Assembly: GCA_015680685.1 (NCBI GenBank)
Contig: MNCI01001310.1
Location: 4,888-68,887 of the forward strand
Direction of reading: 5' to 3'
DNA length: 64,000 nt
Source of the DNA: Gnetum montanum
Lineage: Eukaryota > Streptophyta > Gnetopsida > Gnetales > Gnetaceae
Shown: positions 1-11,660 of the stretch, piece after piece
How the letters are laid out: every line of letters begins with the position of its first letter
How positions within the stretch are numbered: position 1 is the stretch's first letter
The notes under the pieces: model-generated
The model's database searches: none
Told to the model about the DNA's origin: nothing
The model's input: only the letters and a program-made list of their open reading frames with translations
Made by a program: the position numbers and the translations under genes

Positions 1-246
1 TAATTAGTTTCTCAACCCTTCACCTCATTAGCATAGGAGATAAAATATAAAAACTATAAAATCATATACCTCGGACTTACTTAACCATACACCATGACAA
101 CTACAAGTAAGTCTGGGAAGACAACGAATGATTAACCCTAAGTGTTCCATGGGGCGTGTAGGCACTTAGTCTGCAGAGTTCGACTGGATTGCATGTGCTA
201 TGCTCGTTTCGTATGGTTGAGTGTAGGGGTACCTCGCCACTCATCA
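1..246 (+). mobile_element. 3' end of an Athila-like LTR (element body outside window)
   Basis: The stretch ends with the same terminal block as the other LTRs of this window (GAGTGTAGGGGTACCTCGCC then ACTCATCA), and the sequence before it follows the end of LTR F (61440-61613). The last LTR base is about 246. No tRNA-Asp primer site follows, so this is the end of a 3' LTR or a solo LTR on the plus strand rather than a 5' LTR. Its start lies beyond the left edge. Confidence 0.75.
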
Positions 247-1091
247 GAGAGCGATGAGATAATTAAGAATATGCATCTGATGCTTTGGGTGCTAGTACTG
301 GGTTTTGAACCTAATACCTTTCAGTACAATGAAGTGCAAGCTAACCAATTGACTAATGACCCATTCTTGCCATCTCTCTAAAACTTTATTTGTAACAAGT
401 TTTTAAGCTTGTTTTGAATTTATTATTATATCAATATTATCAATACCTCATTTTTGCAACCACAATTGTCCTTCATGGAACTACCCCTATTGAGATTTTC
501 AGATAGTCTCTTTTAAGGTCTTCTTGTTATTTTTATTATTCAAGTAGAATATTAAGAACTAATACATTGCTTCAACTTTCCATGGTAATAACTTAGCTTC
601 TAATAAGACTATTACATATGGGACTTGAGATTTCACCTTGATTTCATCCAATAATAACTACTTTTGAAGTTTTTTCAAATTTCTTCCATGATTCATGATC
701 AAGACCTAGGTCATACACTACACACTCCTAAAGCATGGTAGCTTGTACAATTATTTGAAAAAGAAAATTCAACAAGACCTAGGAAAAAGAGAAAAATGCC
801 AAACATTAGAGGTGAAGTACTATAGAATCTATCTACAAGAATAATAGAGACATCCACAAATGTGGAAACTATGGCAATATCAAGCTTAACAATCACACTA
901 TGAAGTTATGAGAAAGAGTTGTAGAACAACATTTAATGTAATAATAAACTATTTTTTAAAATCCGTTTAGTTTTATGCTTGTAAGATTAACTATGGAAGC
1001 TATCTTATTGCTAAAATAATTTAAGTTGAAATTTAGGTGTAAGAAGAGGAATCTACATATGATTTTCATTAACTTAGAGAAAACTTATGNT
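247..1091. other. AT-rich intergenic DNA with no recognisable gene
   Basis: No coding exon, tRNA gene or element terminus is visible except the SINE-like head listed separately near 299-358. Open frames here are short and have no recognisable motif. One ambiguous base (n) is at 1090. Confidence 0.6.
299..358 (-). repeat. degraded tRNA-derived SINE head (Pol III A and B boxes)
   Basis: Read on the minus strand, an A-box-like stretch (TTAGTCAATTGGTTAGC, about 340-356) is followed by a B-box-like stretch (GGTTCAAAACC, 301-311). The box starts are about 45 bases apart, which is the normal tRNA spacing. There is no cloverleaf around them, so this is a tRNA-derived SINE relic and not a tRNA gene. 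The SINE body and tail cannot be delimited. Confidence 0.4.
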
Positions 1092-1156
1092 TGGAATTAG
1101 ACCCATGACTTGGAACTTTCAAATCAAGTGTCTTACCACTAGCTAACACCTCGTTG
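1092..1156 (-). repeat. degraded tRNA-derived SINE head
   Basis: The minus strand reads GAGGTGTTAGCTAGTGGTA (A-box-like, about 1134-1152) and then GGGTCTAATTCC (B-box-like, 1093-1104). Box spacing is about 42-43 bases, as in tRNA promoters. The GAGG leader before the A box resembles known plant SINE families of the Au type; that family assignment is inference. An (AAAT)n run lies beside it at about 1201-1216. Confidence 0.45.
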
Positions 1157-3600
1157 TTTCCCATCCTCTACCCTCCCCACCCTTGTCTTCCTCTCTCCCA
1201 AATAAATAAATAAATACTAATCATAATTTATTATATTACTTATTTATTTGTTTCACTGTTCTAGGAAAGCCACCAAAAGGAAGATCAAAAAGGGCATGGG
1301 AAAAAACAATGGAAGATTATCTGAATAAGTTGCAAATAAACAAAGATCTAGCTCTTCATAGAGGTGAATGGTGAAAAAGAACTCAATAGCAATGAAATTT
1401 AAAACATACATCTAACACAATATTTTAATGTATTTAAAAAAGTGTACAATCATGATTTGACATGGCATTAAGATGATTTTCATGACAAAAGCAAAAGAAA
1501 AGTGCGAGTATTATAGCCATTTCTTTTAATGTGAACTAGACAATTACTATTTCAAACGTATCTAAATAAATTCCCAAAGATAAAGAGAAGACGATTAACT
1601 AAGTGATGACAATGAATGAAAGATTCAAAGCATGTGGTATAAAATCAAGGAGGATAAATATCCCCCTCCAAAGAGGAAGGCATCTTCTTTCGTGTGATGC
1701 CAATCATGGAGCCTTTTAAAATTTAGTCATCAAAGAGATGATCAAGAACCCAATAGCAATATATACATATAAAACCTAGGGAGGGACCTTGTTCAAAAAA
1801 GAGAGGCAAAAGTGCAAGGAACATGGGCATTGGTGAAAGAGATTGACACAGGAGTGGAAGTTAAAGAGTACCATTGGGGTGTGATGGGAATTGTCTTTCA
1901 TGTTGGACATGGGGTGGGGTCAACCAACAAGAACAAAGACCAACCCACTAAAATGTTATGTCCATGTTCCTATGTTTGAGCATGTTCAAATATTTTAATT
2001 TGGGGCTATGTCCACCTTGCCATACTTGATTTATTGTGAAGGGTGCATATTCCAACATCTAATTAGATGACACGTGTTGACCATCCTTTTGAACCCGCAC
2101 GAGGCTTCCATTTGCATCCTTATCCAACCCTTTTTCACGACATCTCCACATGCTGGGTCTCCTCATTCACACCCCCTTTCCCTGCTCTTCTTTTTTAATA
2201 AAAGACATCGGAATTATAGGCTTAGCAACCCTTGTCCTTACTATAGGTCCGTGCCTTTTCTAGCAACTTCGTGGTGTCACTTCACATTAAATTGGCAAAC
2301 CCATCCTGTGTAATATTTAAATGAAATCTTTATGGGTTTTGGTTTAGAGGGGGTTGTATGTGCTTAGTAAATTAGTGTGTTCAACCACTGTATTTGAGTT
2401 AACAACACACAGTTCTTGGTTTACGTTGCCTTGGGTTTCCCATGTCAACCCATGCAATGAATTTTCAGATTCAGTTAACCTGTTGCGATTAACGTAAAGT
2501 GTGAGTTGAATTTATTGATTAATTTGATTTGATGTGAGAGACCTAAACAAAGGGTCATAATCCAAAGCCGATACTGTTAACTTAGATCTTGACTAACTTC
2601 GTGGCGAATGACCAAGAACCAAACTGAAAAGTTGTTACCTATCATCTTAATACTTTTATTCCACTCACATGAAATAAGACCAGCTAACGCACTTCCATTT
2701 ACATGAAAATAGACAAGCTAACCCATTAACATACCATAATTTCTTCATGCCTAATTGTCTACGCTATATCATATTCCACCACCAATTTACAATTTATAAC
2801 ATTAGTATTTTTTCGTTGAAATTATTTCTAACTCATGACTGTTTTGAGGATGGAACTGTCATGATGAATGGCAAAGAAGCAGTTGTGAAGGATCATTCAT
2901 CCTCCCTATTGATAGGCACCAAAGTCCAAAGCACTTTCTACAACACCATTTTCAAGTGGGTTAAATAGAGCAGTTACATTCCTTGCAAGGCCCAACCATG
3001 CCATAAACATGGATATACGTCTCCTCAGGTTTCACGGGCCACAGAAGGAAGATTTCAGCCAGAAATCCCAAATCAACCTGTAAATTTATGTTTATATGGC
3101 AAAAGGAAGTTCCGTGTGTGGAATAATAATAACGAAGCAGCAAAAACTCATCCACATGTCATTAGCCCACAGAGCCACCTACTGCCACAACAGCGAAAGC
3201 AATCGCCGAAATCTTAACAATGCTCAAAGTACATGAAAATTAAGCAAAAAAGAAGAAACCCAACAAACAAACCAACCAGCCAGAAAAAACAGACCAAAAC
3301 CATCAGAATCACAGCAGCAGCTGCAGCATCCTCCTCCTCCTGAGGGCAATTTCATTACGAATAATGTTGCTGCTGCTGCAAAACCAGAACCTGTTGTTTC
3401 CAGAACCGAGAAAGTGAGAATTGTTGCAGCAAAAAGGCTCATTTTGCAGAGGCCTGATACAGAAAGAAACATAAACTTGCAAACACGGACAAGAAAACAA
3501 AAGCAGCAGCAGCTGTGGTGCGGCGATGATGCAGAACAAGAAGAAAGAGAAAAACAGGAAGAAGCAGAAGCAGATGCAGGCGCACGGATGGTGGTGAATC
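1157..3600. other. intergenic DNA upstream of the SAUR gene
   Basis: Mostly AT-rich single-copy-looking sequence with short AAAT and T-rich runs. No element termini, no exon with family motifs and no RNA gene are visible. Open frames at 2074-2313 and 2747-2968 show no domain and no homology to other parts of the window. Confidence 0.55.
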
Positions 3601-3621
3601 AGTGGATGGATTACCGGTCGG

Positions 3622-3627
3622 CCGACA
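3622..3627 (-). promoter_or_regulatory. possible auxin response element (TGTCGG core) upstream of the SAUR gene
   Basis: The minus strand carries TGTCGG, the high-affinity ARF core, within the small palindrome GTCGGCCGAC, about 315 bases upstream of the TATA box. Six-base matches occur by chance, so this rests on its position upstream of an auxin-family gene. Confidence 0.3.
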
Positions 3628-3939
3628 TTAGAAAAACTCAAAAACCAGGGCCACCCATCACATGCCCATGGCTTCATCTGCATATAACCATCCCATCTCA
3701 GACCTAGAAACCCAGAATCAAACTCCAACAACAACAATAAAAAAATTAGAAACAAAATCAAGGTTAACCCACCTCCAAGATCGTACACTTTCGTAGGACT
3801 TTTACTGTACTTACACATGGTTTGGTTAAAGGAAAAAAGGAAGAGCAAAAAACAAAACCAACTCTGATGATCACTGTAACCACCGTTAAAAGCGGCATTC
3901 AGAGGATCCTTGCCGCTGCCGATTCTATTTTTTTTAGTG

Positions 3940-3949
3940 CATAAATAGG
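3940..3949 (+). promoter_or_regulatory. TATA box of the SAUR gene
   Basis: CATAAATAGG lies 182 bases before the chosen start codon, which implies transcription starting near 3970-3980 and a 5' leader of about 145 bases. Sequence from about 3900 onward is more GC-rich than the flanks, as expected at a gene start. Confidence 0.55.
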
Positions 3950-4121
3950 CGAGCAGCGGCACCCTGTTTCCTCGTAGTTGCGTCCCGGGTTTGAGTTTCA
4001 GAGCACAAAGTAATAATCCAATCCAGTCCAGTCTAATCCAGCCCAATTCAGGCCAGGAATCCTCTTTCTGGGCCTCGGTTTTGGGGGTTTGCAGAAAAAA
4101 CAAGCTTGCTTTCTGGCATCA

Positions 4122-4673
4122 ATGGCGTCTCTGGGTAAATGCATGAAGATCAGGCACATTGTGCGCCTGCGCCAGATCGTCAGAAAATGGCGCAAGGTAG
4201 CCTCTGCTCGCAAGGCTGCTCAGAAATTGCTGGACTCCTGCCCCTGCATTTCAAAAATGGGGAATTCCGGGAAATCTGCTGCTGCTTCTGTGCCTGAAGA
4301 TGTGCCTTCTGGGCACTTGGCTGTGTATGTTGGACAGCACTGTACCTCAAGATTTGTGATCAGGGCTGCTTACTTGAATCATCCCGTGTTCAGGGCCCTT
4401 CTTGAGCAAGCTGAGGAGGAGTTTGGTTTCTCTCGCCCTGGTGGCCTGGCTATTCCCTGTGATGAGCTGCTTTTTGAGCACGTTCTGCGGCTTTTTGGGT
4501 CTCAGGATCCTAAATCCATTCGGCATTTGGATTTGGAGGACCTCAAAAACAATTTCTGCTGCTCCGGGGACTGGAACTGTTCTTCCGGTGCAGCCAAGGT
4601 TGGGTCTGCAGCAGTAGCAGCAGCAGCAACATCTCCTCTGATCCATGTTTTTGCAGAGAAATCCATTGGGTGA
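4122..4673 (+). CDS. SAUR: SAUR family auxin-responsive protein (183 aa, intronless)
   Basis: Small auxin-up RNA protein. Family members commonly inhibit PP2C-D phosphatases and so raise plasma-membrane H+-ATPase activity and cell expansion. The start ATG at 4122 gives MASLGKCMKIRHI; an in-frame reading further upstream lacks an ATG. A basic N-terminal part (KIRHIVRLRQIVRKWRK, about residues 9-25) is followed by the SAUR core (about residues 57-130). That core includes VPEDVPSGHLAVYVG, RFVIRAAYLNHPVF, LLEQAEEEFGF, LAIPCDE and LFEHVLRLF, which are the conserved blocks in the usual order. An Ala-rich stretch from GCAGCA repeats (about residues 161-170) lies in the C-terminal tail. The lack of introns is normal for the family. 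The long N-terminal basic extension and C-terminal tail fit the larger SAUR subgroups. There are no premature stops, unlike everything else in the window. Which SAUR orthologue it is cannot be told by eye. Confidence 0.93.
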   Translation: MASLGKCMKIRHIVRLRQIVRKWRKVASARKAAQKLLDSCPCISKMGNSGKSAAASVPEDVPSGHLAVYVGQHCTSRFVIRAAYLNHPVFRALLEQAEEEFGFSRPGGLAIPCDELLFEHVLRLFGSQDPKSIRHLDLEDLKNNFCCSGDWNCSSGAAKVGSAAVAAAATSPLIHVFAEKSIG

Positions 4674-5580
4674 ATGAATGCCTGCCTGTTTTTGCTGCTG
4701 CTGTTGCTCCATGCAAGCCCTGAGCCAGACCCAGATGCAGTGGAGTTTAGTGTTTCTTTGTTGGTTTACTGTTTGTTTTTTGTCCGGAGATTGGGAGTGT
4801 TTTGGATGGTGGGAAAAGTGCAAGGAATCTGTCAGTTGTTGTTGTTGTTGTTGTTGTTGGGAAGAGGAGAGGGGGTTCTGGGTTTGTGGGGCTGCTCTTT
4901 CTTGCAAGAAATCTACAAATTTCTGTGTTTTCAGGATTTTGGGGATATTCAGTGCACGAGTTGGTGGATTCATTTTCACAGTACACATTGCCTGCTAAAA
5001 GTCTGAGTGATGGATTTGGGTATGGAAGGAAAGTGCCTCTGGAGCAGCCCTTGCTAAGCTGTGCTTTCTTGTTTTTGATTTAGCTTGAATTTAGGGGACC
5101 AGAGAGTGCTCCTGAAATTGTGGCAGAATGCCTTCATTTTGAGGTAAAAATGATAGGGGCAAGGATGTTTCAGTTGCAGTCAGCTCCTGCTCCTTTCCGT
5201 GTGCATTCAACCAAGAACAGTTAACATGCTTCATCAGACTGCTCTTCTTGACTCGGGGTAAGGCCAATGGTGCAGGATAAGCTCCAGAAAGTTCCAGCAA
5301 CTCCCTAGCTCTGGTTCTCTTTTTTTCTTCATATAACAGTGGCTCCGAATTGCTCAAGGCTCGCAATTTGAAGTTGTTGGATTTGAAGATTTCTGTTCAA
5401 CCAATGAGCTAGAAGACTGTGAATTCGTAGGGTTTGGTATTTTTATTTTTATTTTTTTTCTAACATTGGTGATGGCTCTGGTTGTCATCCCTCATTGAAA
5501 GCTGTTGCCATTTGAATGCTCATAATTTCCTCAGTTATTTTCATTTGTAATGAAGATGAGATATAGTTACTTGTAGATAT
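4674..5580 (+). other. probable SAUR 3' UTR and downstream flank, with a GTT microsatellite
   Basis: Sequence following the stop codon remains T/G-rich like plant 3' UTRs. A (GTT)8 run lies at 4835-4858. A likely 3' end zone is near 5540-5580 (TTTGTAATGAAGATG), but no canonical AATAAA was found there, so the exact end is unknown. Reverse-strand frames across this stretch are low-complexity shadows. Confidence 0.4.
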
Positions 5581-8500
5581 GAGCATTCTGTGCTTAGATG
5601 CTCTGGGCCTGCTCCACTTTTGTAAATACTTGAAGCTGGTTTACAGCAGCAGAGTTCATTGATTAATTCATATGAGCAACTATAATGCGATTTTGCATTT
5701 CTCAAACTTTAAGATGTTTCCAATCTCTTTCTTCCCTGCATACATCTTTTACGTTTCTGCCATTGTGCATATAGCTTTCCAAACGTCTTTCATGACAGAA
5801 TGGCTCCTAAAACATTGCTTTCCAAGGAAACTGCAAGAGGTTCGTTAGGAAATGAACGTTATTCTCGAAAATTGTTCATCATGAATCAGCCTTCAACGAG
5901 AGAGAACCATGCAATTTCTATCCTCGTGCTGTATACATAACATGTTCATTGGAAGTTGGATAAAAATTATATCAGATCTTGTTTGTACCTGTGAGGGAGT
6001 TATGAGCTCAAGCAATAAATGATAAATGAATCATACCATTACCAGTCATTTTCCATCCAAAAATCGAAGCACCGAAATTGGGTGTTTAAATGATAGTAAG
6101 TTATCTGGTGCATGTACTACATCAATGTCAGGCATGTGGTGCACAAAGGTACTCACTGCTATTGTGTACTGATCAAATCTGCCACTCTCCATGAAAAAGC
6201 AGCTTTTATTCAACAAGTTGCTACATTCAAGTTATGAAACACTAACAGCAAAGTTTTGGTGATAGAACTGCTCTAATGACGGTGTAACCCGAAGGTACTC
6301 CATGGGTATTTGTTTTTGGGTGTTTTCTGGTCAAGTCTGCAATTATCCGTGAAAAAGCAACCTCCAGCTTTTATCAAAGAAGGGGGCCACATTAAGCTAT
6401 GAAATGCTTGCTAATAGTGAAGCTATTCGGTGGTCGTACTAGAATTCTGCTACAACCCCAGTGTAACAGTATTTCCGTGAATCAGCCCAAGAACAGTAAC
6501 AAGTACTGCGAGTGCAGGAAATTTTGTTAGTGATCCTACAATATAAAAAAGAATCTTTTACATGTTAATAAAAGCAAACCATAGCAGGTAGTGCTGCTAA
6601 AGATTCTGGCAAGGCTGCCAGGCTATGACAGCAAAGCCCATGTGCAAGCCAATTGGCTCCTCTAACAAAGCCAATAATCTATGCATTTCTCTTTTAACTG
6701 TTTAAGTGGTGGTTATGTCACTGTTTCTTAATACTGTTCTGAAATGATTACAATCCATTCTACAACACTAAGTTGGCATTTGCTCAAGCTATGTTAAATA
6801 TTGGTTGACTGTAGACTTTAGTGTTTGAAATAAGGATGCTTGGAAAGGTCTCCCAACAGACATCACCAAATAAACACTCAGAAATTGGTGCCAATATGTG
6901 TAACACAGCAGCAAAAAGTTAATTGGTGCAGTGGCCTAAATCTTTCTGATGGGTATGTAAACTGGACGTTAACTTTCCAGTATATTCATCGAGCAATGTA
7001 AAATGGATAAAAGAAAAACGTGGTTTTTGGAAACAAGGTTAGTAAGTTCATAATGCAAAAAACAACAGAAAGTTTGGGTTGCTTCTGGAAAATGTAAGGT
7101 AAGATATATCGAGTTGTAATAGATAAGAATTAGGTTAGATGATAATTTGCTTGTTTGTCAACTGTATCTTGCGAGTGTTTATGCACGAACATGGTTGAAA
7201 TCGTCATCAAATAAAGGCACCATCACGATCATCAGAGCTTTATTTTATTTTTCACTCTTCAGTCTTCGATAAGCATGTTCTTCTTGAATCCTTTAAAACT
7301 GGAATTAGCTCTAGCATGTCGTTTCCATACCTTTTAATTTCTTAATGTTGGGTAAGTTTCATCCTCTTCAACAAATATGATAACAATTAGTAACTGAACA
7401 TGAAAAGAGATCGGTTGAAGAATACCCAAATCTAAATAACAGATTTTGACAAGAGCTGCAAGTTACGGATGACAGAGACAGTACAAAGAGTTCTGTAGAA
7501 GCAGGAGATGTCCCCATGTCCTATACTGAATTTGTGAGTTCAACTATGACCAGAAAAGCATATTTGTATGGCAGACACAAGCTTATGGCACATCAAAAAC
7601 TCACACTGCCCATCCATAATTCCACTATGAATGCATTTGCATTTTTAGCAGCAGTCCCCTGGTCACACCATGGCCGACATATTGAACCTCTCTGAATCTA
7701 GAAGTTTCTTCATTTAACTGAAACAAATTTCTAATCCTGTCTTTTTATTAGTTCACTCTGAAAAAAGGGAATACAGAGAAAAAGCATTCTAGCCACGTGT
7801 GCCGATTTTTTCTTTCCTTTGTCATTTCATTTTTTGTGTCATGTTTGCTGTTTCTGTGACCAATGGAATCATTTTTTGCACTTTCTCAGGTGATCAGTGG
7901 CATTTAAATTTTGGTAAATGCATAAAATGGGAGGCATCTATTAGATGCTTTTAGGTTGGCAGTTGAACATAATATCAACTAGTCACAGCAGCTATTTTAG
8001 GCTGCAACTCCAATAATCACAAAAAAAAACAAGAGTTCTTCCTGTGACATAAAATGAACATTTTTTTTGGAAGATTCACTCTAACCCAAAAACTGTGACG
8101 GAGTAATAACAACTCTCCATTGGACTATATGGAATTGGGGCTTAGATTGGATTTAGCCGTAGAACATTTTCGATGCAAAACTTTGTATATAAATTATTTG
8201 CAACACAATGTCTGTACAACAATTAAGCCGTTGCCTTAAAAGCAATTTAAGGTAACATGAACTTTGAATTTTTTAAGTTTGAAGAAATTTAAAAACCACA
8301 TTGCCTGAAATTATACTGTTACGATGGCAATTCATCTTCATGAATGATTAAAGTTTGTTATGGTTTATGAAGATTATTCTGTGAGCAACGAAAGGAAAAA
8401 ACAAAAGAAGAGTAAGCATTGTACAACCTTTGAGATGAAAAGAAAGGCTACGTGACCAAAACCAAAAGGGAAGTCATCATCAGAACTCAAGAATGAAATA

Positions 8501-9100
8501 GTGAAAAGAAAATACACAGTAGAACCAGAAGAAAGCAATAGCTAAAGAATTAGAACCATAGAAAGTGTACAAGTAAAGGAGGTCGTTCATTTCAGAGAAT
8601 AAAGTAAACCAAGAAATAATCATCAGATAAAAATAAAAATAGACACGAGATCTCCGTGAGTTGTGAATTGGTAGAAGAGATTTTAATCCGTAAGGGTAGG
8701 GATTAACAACAAAATCACATTCATATCACCTGCATCTAAATTGTATTATATTTTGTATATAACGTTATCCATGACAAAAAGTACTTTCTAATTAAAATAG
8801 ATATTATGAAAATTGAACCTATAATGTTCTTAGCGGACCCAAGAATAAAAAGATAATACTGGAGGATTAGAATCCAACGTCAACTATGACTAACTTGCAG
8901 CCTCTAAATTTTAACTGCCAAAGACGGATTCTAGAGATGGTCTCTGTTTTTTGATTTTATCAATATCTTCAACAATCGTTAGCTAGCCGTGAGTCTCACT
9001 AATTAATGACGAAACTATAAATGGCTATTGATTTTAACGGTTCGTTGTAAGCAGAAGTATGAATTTCTAAAGCCAAAACTGAATTTCATGTAGCCCACAA
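5581..9100. other. intergenic DNA downstream of the SAUR gene
   Basis: AT-rich with no recognisable exon, RNA gene or element terminus. It contains the imperfect tandem duplication listed separately. This part looks single-copy relative to the rest of the window. Confidence 0.55.
6140..6470. repeat. diverged tandem duplication, unit about 150-170 bp
   Basis: Two successive blocks share the order GGTACTC..., (A)TCTGCCA or AGTCTGCAA, (C)GTGAAAAAGCA or ATGAAAAAGCA, CAGCTTTTAT, AGTTATGAAA or AGCTATGAAA, and end in GTGTAAC. The first block is about 6150-6290 and the second about 6295-6470. They differ by many substitutions and small indels, so the duplication is old. No function is apparent. Confidence 0.45.
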
Positions 9101-10060
9101 ACATTAGAAGCCTATGCAAGGAGAAAAAGGTTTTCATTCTATAATTTTGATGATGGTGTGCGCAAAATCATTGTACTATGTGTTTTTTAAGTGACGAGTT
9201 GAGAGTTGTGTTGGGATCTTACTCCATTGACTTAGAAGGTTGCTTGTTGAAGAATCCTGGACTTGTTGAGATAAAGTCTACTCCTTGCAAACTCGTAATT
9301 GATATTGTTTTGATTTCAAACAATACAAGTATCTTTTCCGTTTGGGATTTAATCTTGCAATCTTGGTTCTATGTTGGGAGAGAAAATTGGCCTCCGCAAT
9401 CTTCTTAAAAGAAATGTTCAAAAGCTTCATGGAACAATCCATCATATCCTTATCAATAATATCTTTCAATGAGTTTATGATAGTTTCTTCATCATCATTA
9501 TCATAACCTTATTCCAATTATATGAGGATGACTAAGACATTTTTCCTATACATATTATGAAAATTCAACTTAATATATCCATATTAATTTATAGAATTTC
9601 ATGAAATGCCATTTTTTTGGCTGAGAAGCTAACTACTAGTCATAGATTGGTAACGCTAAATAATATTCCATCATAATGCTCCAAGAAAAGTTTATTAGTA
9701 ACACTAAATAATATTACATCCATAACATTTAAGGGTAAACGATAAGTCACGTTTCATCTATAATGCTAAGAGGAGACCATTGGTAATGCTAGAGCTTTAT
9801 ATACTACCATTCTTGCCAATTTTATTATGTGTATCCTTGCCCAGATTTATCTTAAATGCAAACTATATAGCTGGGTATATGGATAACTAATTATATATAT
9901 ATATATGCACGCAGAGGATTTGGTTAGCGTGTATATCTTTCTTTACAAAAACAAAGAAGATTCTCTTAGCCAAATTATAAATATATATCATAAATATATT
10001 ACTAAGCTAGTTTCCACTAGCTTTTCTATTTACAAGGGTTTTAATACAAGAATACCTTTT
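9101..10060. other. intergenic DNA up to the retrotransposon nest
   Basis: AT-rich, with a (TA)n run at about 9891-9906. The open frame at 9178-9408 has no recognisable motif and no matching copy elsewhere in the window. The left boundary of the nest is the LTR start at 10061. Confidence 0.5.
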
Positions 10061-10679
10061 TGATGAGTGGTAGGGTATCCCAACACTCCACCATACAAGT
10101 CACGAGTGCATGTGTGTGACTAGATCGTAATTTGTGGATGGACAATGTAAGTATGCTAAGAGTTGATAATCGGTTTGTGATCGTTGTCTTTCCACTTCGA
10201 GTTAGTGAAGTGTAAGTGTATGGTTTAACTCTAAGTGAGACATATGATATATTGATGTTGTGGGCTCATGTTACTAGTAATTGCTTCCATAATAAAGGTG
10301 AGAATAAAATCCAAGTCTAAGTGATGACAGAAATGTAAATCTATTTTAGCCTATGGCAATGAGAAGTTGTTCTTGGCCTATTTTACACATCTTGGGCTCA
10401 TGTAATCGTTACTGGGATTACCAAGTAAGTTCACTACTGAGCGAATCAAGTGAAACCACTAATGAGTTACCAAATGATTACACTTAACGCTCGAAACTAG
10501 TCATACTCATTCTGCCTTACTAATAAATGTGGAAAAGCTAGGTAAGTACTTAAGAAATGTAAAGGACTATACTAAAGTAAACATTAGAATTAAGCTAGGT
10601 AAAGAAATTAGCTAAGTAAAACAAATAAACTAAGTGGATGTAGCAATGATGATAAGCAATCTCAATCTTTATTGCCGTG
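10061..10679 (-). mobile_element. element E: 3' LTR, distal part (interrupted by element B)
   Basis: This begins with TGATGAGTGG and follows the reversed order of blocks seen in LTR A: terminal block, ACTAGTTGTGG-like region, GATTACCAAGTG-like region, then AATCTCAATCTTTATTGCC. It stops exactly where LTR B begins (10680), in the middle of the LTR sequence. Element B therefore inserted here. The remaining roughly 250-300 bp of this LTR are not found at the far side of B, where the E interior resumes near 54849, and appear deleted. Confidence 0.65.
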
Positions 10680-11639
10680 TGATGAGCGGTCAAGGTACCC
10701 CTACGCTCAACCATAAGAATCACGAAACGTTCATGAGTGATCTGATCAAATTCTATGGACTCTATGTTCTTTGGTACACTAGTCTCCTAGGAAGTGAACT
10801 TTATCCTAATAGTCATTCGCTATCTTCCCAATTACACTTGTGATGTACAAAGGTATGGTTAAGTGTAATCTAGGTATATGATTTTTATTATTTTATGTTT
10901 TATGTTCCTGGTACTTAAAATTGAGAAATGAATTAATTTAATAACTAATTTAATTTAACTAGTTAACTAATCTCTAACTAGTACTAACATAAGCATCTAG
11001 TCCACTTTTCATACATGTCCTAAACCCACATATCCAATACTGGGATTACCAAGTGTTTATGCTACTAGGCGAACCAAGCAATAACATTGTTGGGATTACC
11101 AAGCGAATACATGTTTATGCTCAAAGTGGTCATACTTATTTGCTTAAAATATTTAGCTTAATTAATTAACTAATCACTTGAATTTTAATTTATCTTAATT
11201 ATTTTCATAATTAATAAAAACAGTAAATGTATAAATAAATCATTAATCTATTCCAAGTGCTGCAAGGTTTGATTAAAAGGCTTGTCTTTATTGCCATTCA
11301 CACTAGTGTATTCAGGTATAATAGTGCTTGAATAAAAATTTGTACACTTTCTGATTCCTACTACGGGCACTCAGAGAAATAATTTAACTTTCAAATAAAA
11401 AAACTATAAGAGCTCTACTACAACTATGACTTTACTCCCCATAAACACGGTTGGTGAGCGTGTATTTATAGACTTTATTATGGAGCTACGTTGATGGGGC
11501 CCCATAGATGTAGCAAATGCTATGTTAATGTGGCCTCGTCAACGAGAAAACACCACGTAGATGGGGTTGTGTCGACAGGGTCCATAGATGAGGCCATGTA
11601 AATAGAGGCATGTCGACATAACATAATGACAATTCATCA
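10680..11639 (-). mobile_element. element B: 3' LTR (960 bp)
   Basis: It starts TGATGAGCGG and ends ATTCATCA, reading as an LTR of a minus-strand element. The partner 5' LTR is at 54014. Internal landmarks shared with the partner are the GGATTACCAAG blocks, ATTCCAAGTGCTGCAAGG, and the TATA box, which reads TCTATAAATACA on the minus strand (about 11461-11472). The U3 part (11473-11639) contains GTCGAC and GGGGCCCCATCAACG blocks that recur in the spacer of the same element near 24370. It is followed inward by a purine-rich tract. Confidence 0.85.
11472..11536 (-). promoter_or_regulatory. LTR B core promoter and U3 motif (3' LTR copy)
   Basis: On the minus strand, GGGGCCCCATCAACGTAG is followed by CCATAATAAAG and then TCTATAAATACACGC. 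This arrangement is the reference for the matching internal promoter module at 24340-24445. Confidence 0.6.
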
Positions 11640-11660
11640 TACCCCCACAACTGACTGAAA
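11640..11660 (-). promoter_or_regulatory. element B polypurine tract
   Basis: The minus strand reads CAGTTGTGGGGGTA directly before the TGATGA of the 3' LTR. This is the expected position and composition for the plus-strand primer. Similar tracts recur inside the element (see findings). Confidence 0.6.

Noticed and set aside
299-1156. tRNA genes
   Set aside because: A and B boxes are present at both places but no acceptor or anticodon stem can be formed, so they are SINE relics at best.
3309-4103. Long open frame (264 codons) on the minus strand opposite the SAUR promoter and 5' region
   Set aside because: Its product is low-complexity (runs of Leu, Phe, Cys, Ser), it has no recognisable domain, and it overlaps the TATA box and leader of a clear gene. 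Best explained by base composition.
4347-4988. Minus-strand open frame with poly-Gln and poly-Cys across the SAUR 3' half
   Set aside because: Antisense shadow of GCAGCA and GTT repeats; no independent coding evidence.
9178-9408. Open frame of 76 codons between the SAUR gene and the nest
   Set aside because: No motif, no start context, AT-rich composition of the flanks; not distinguishable from chance.
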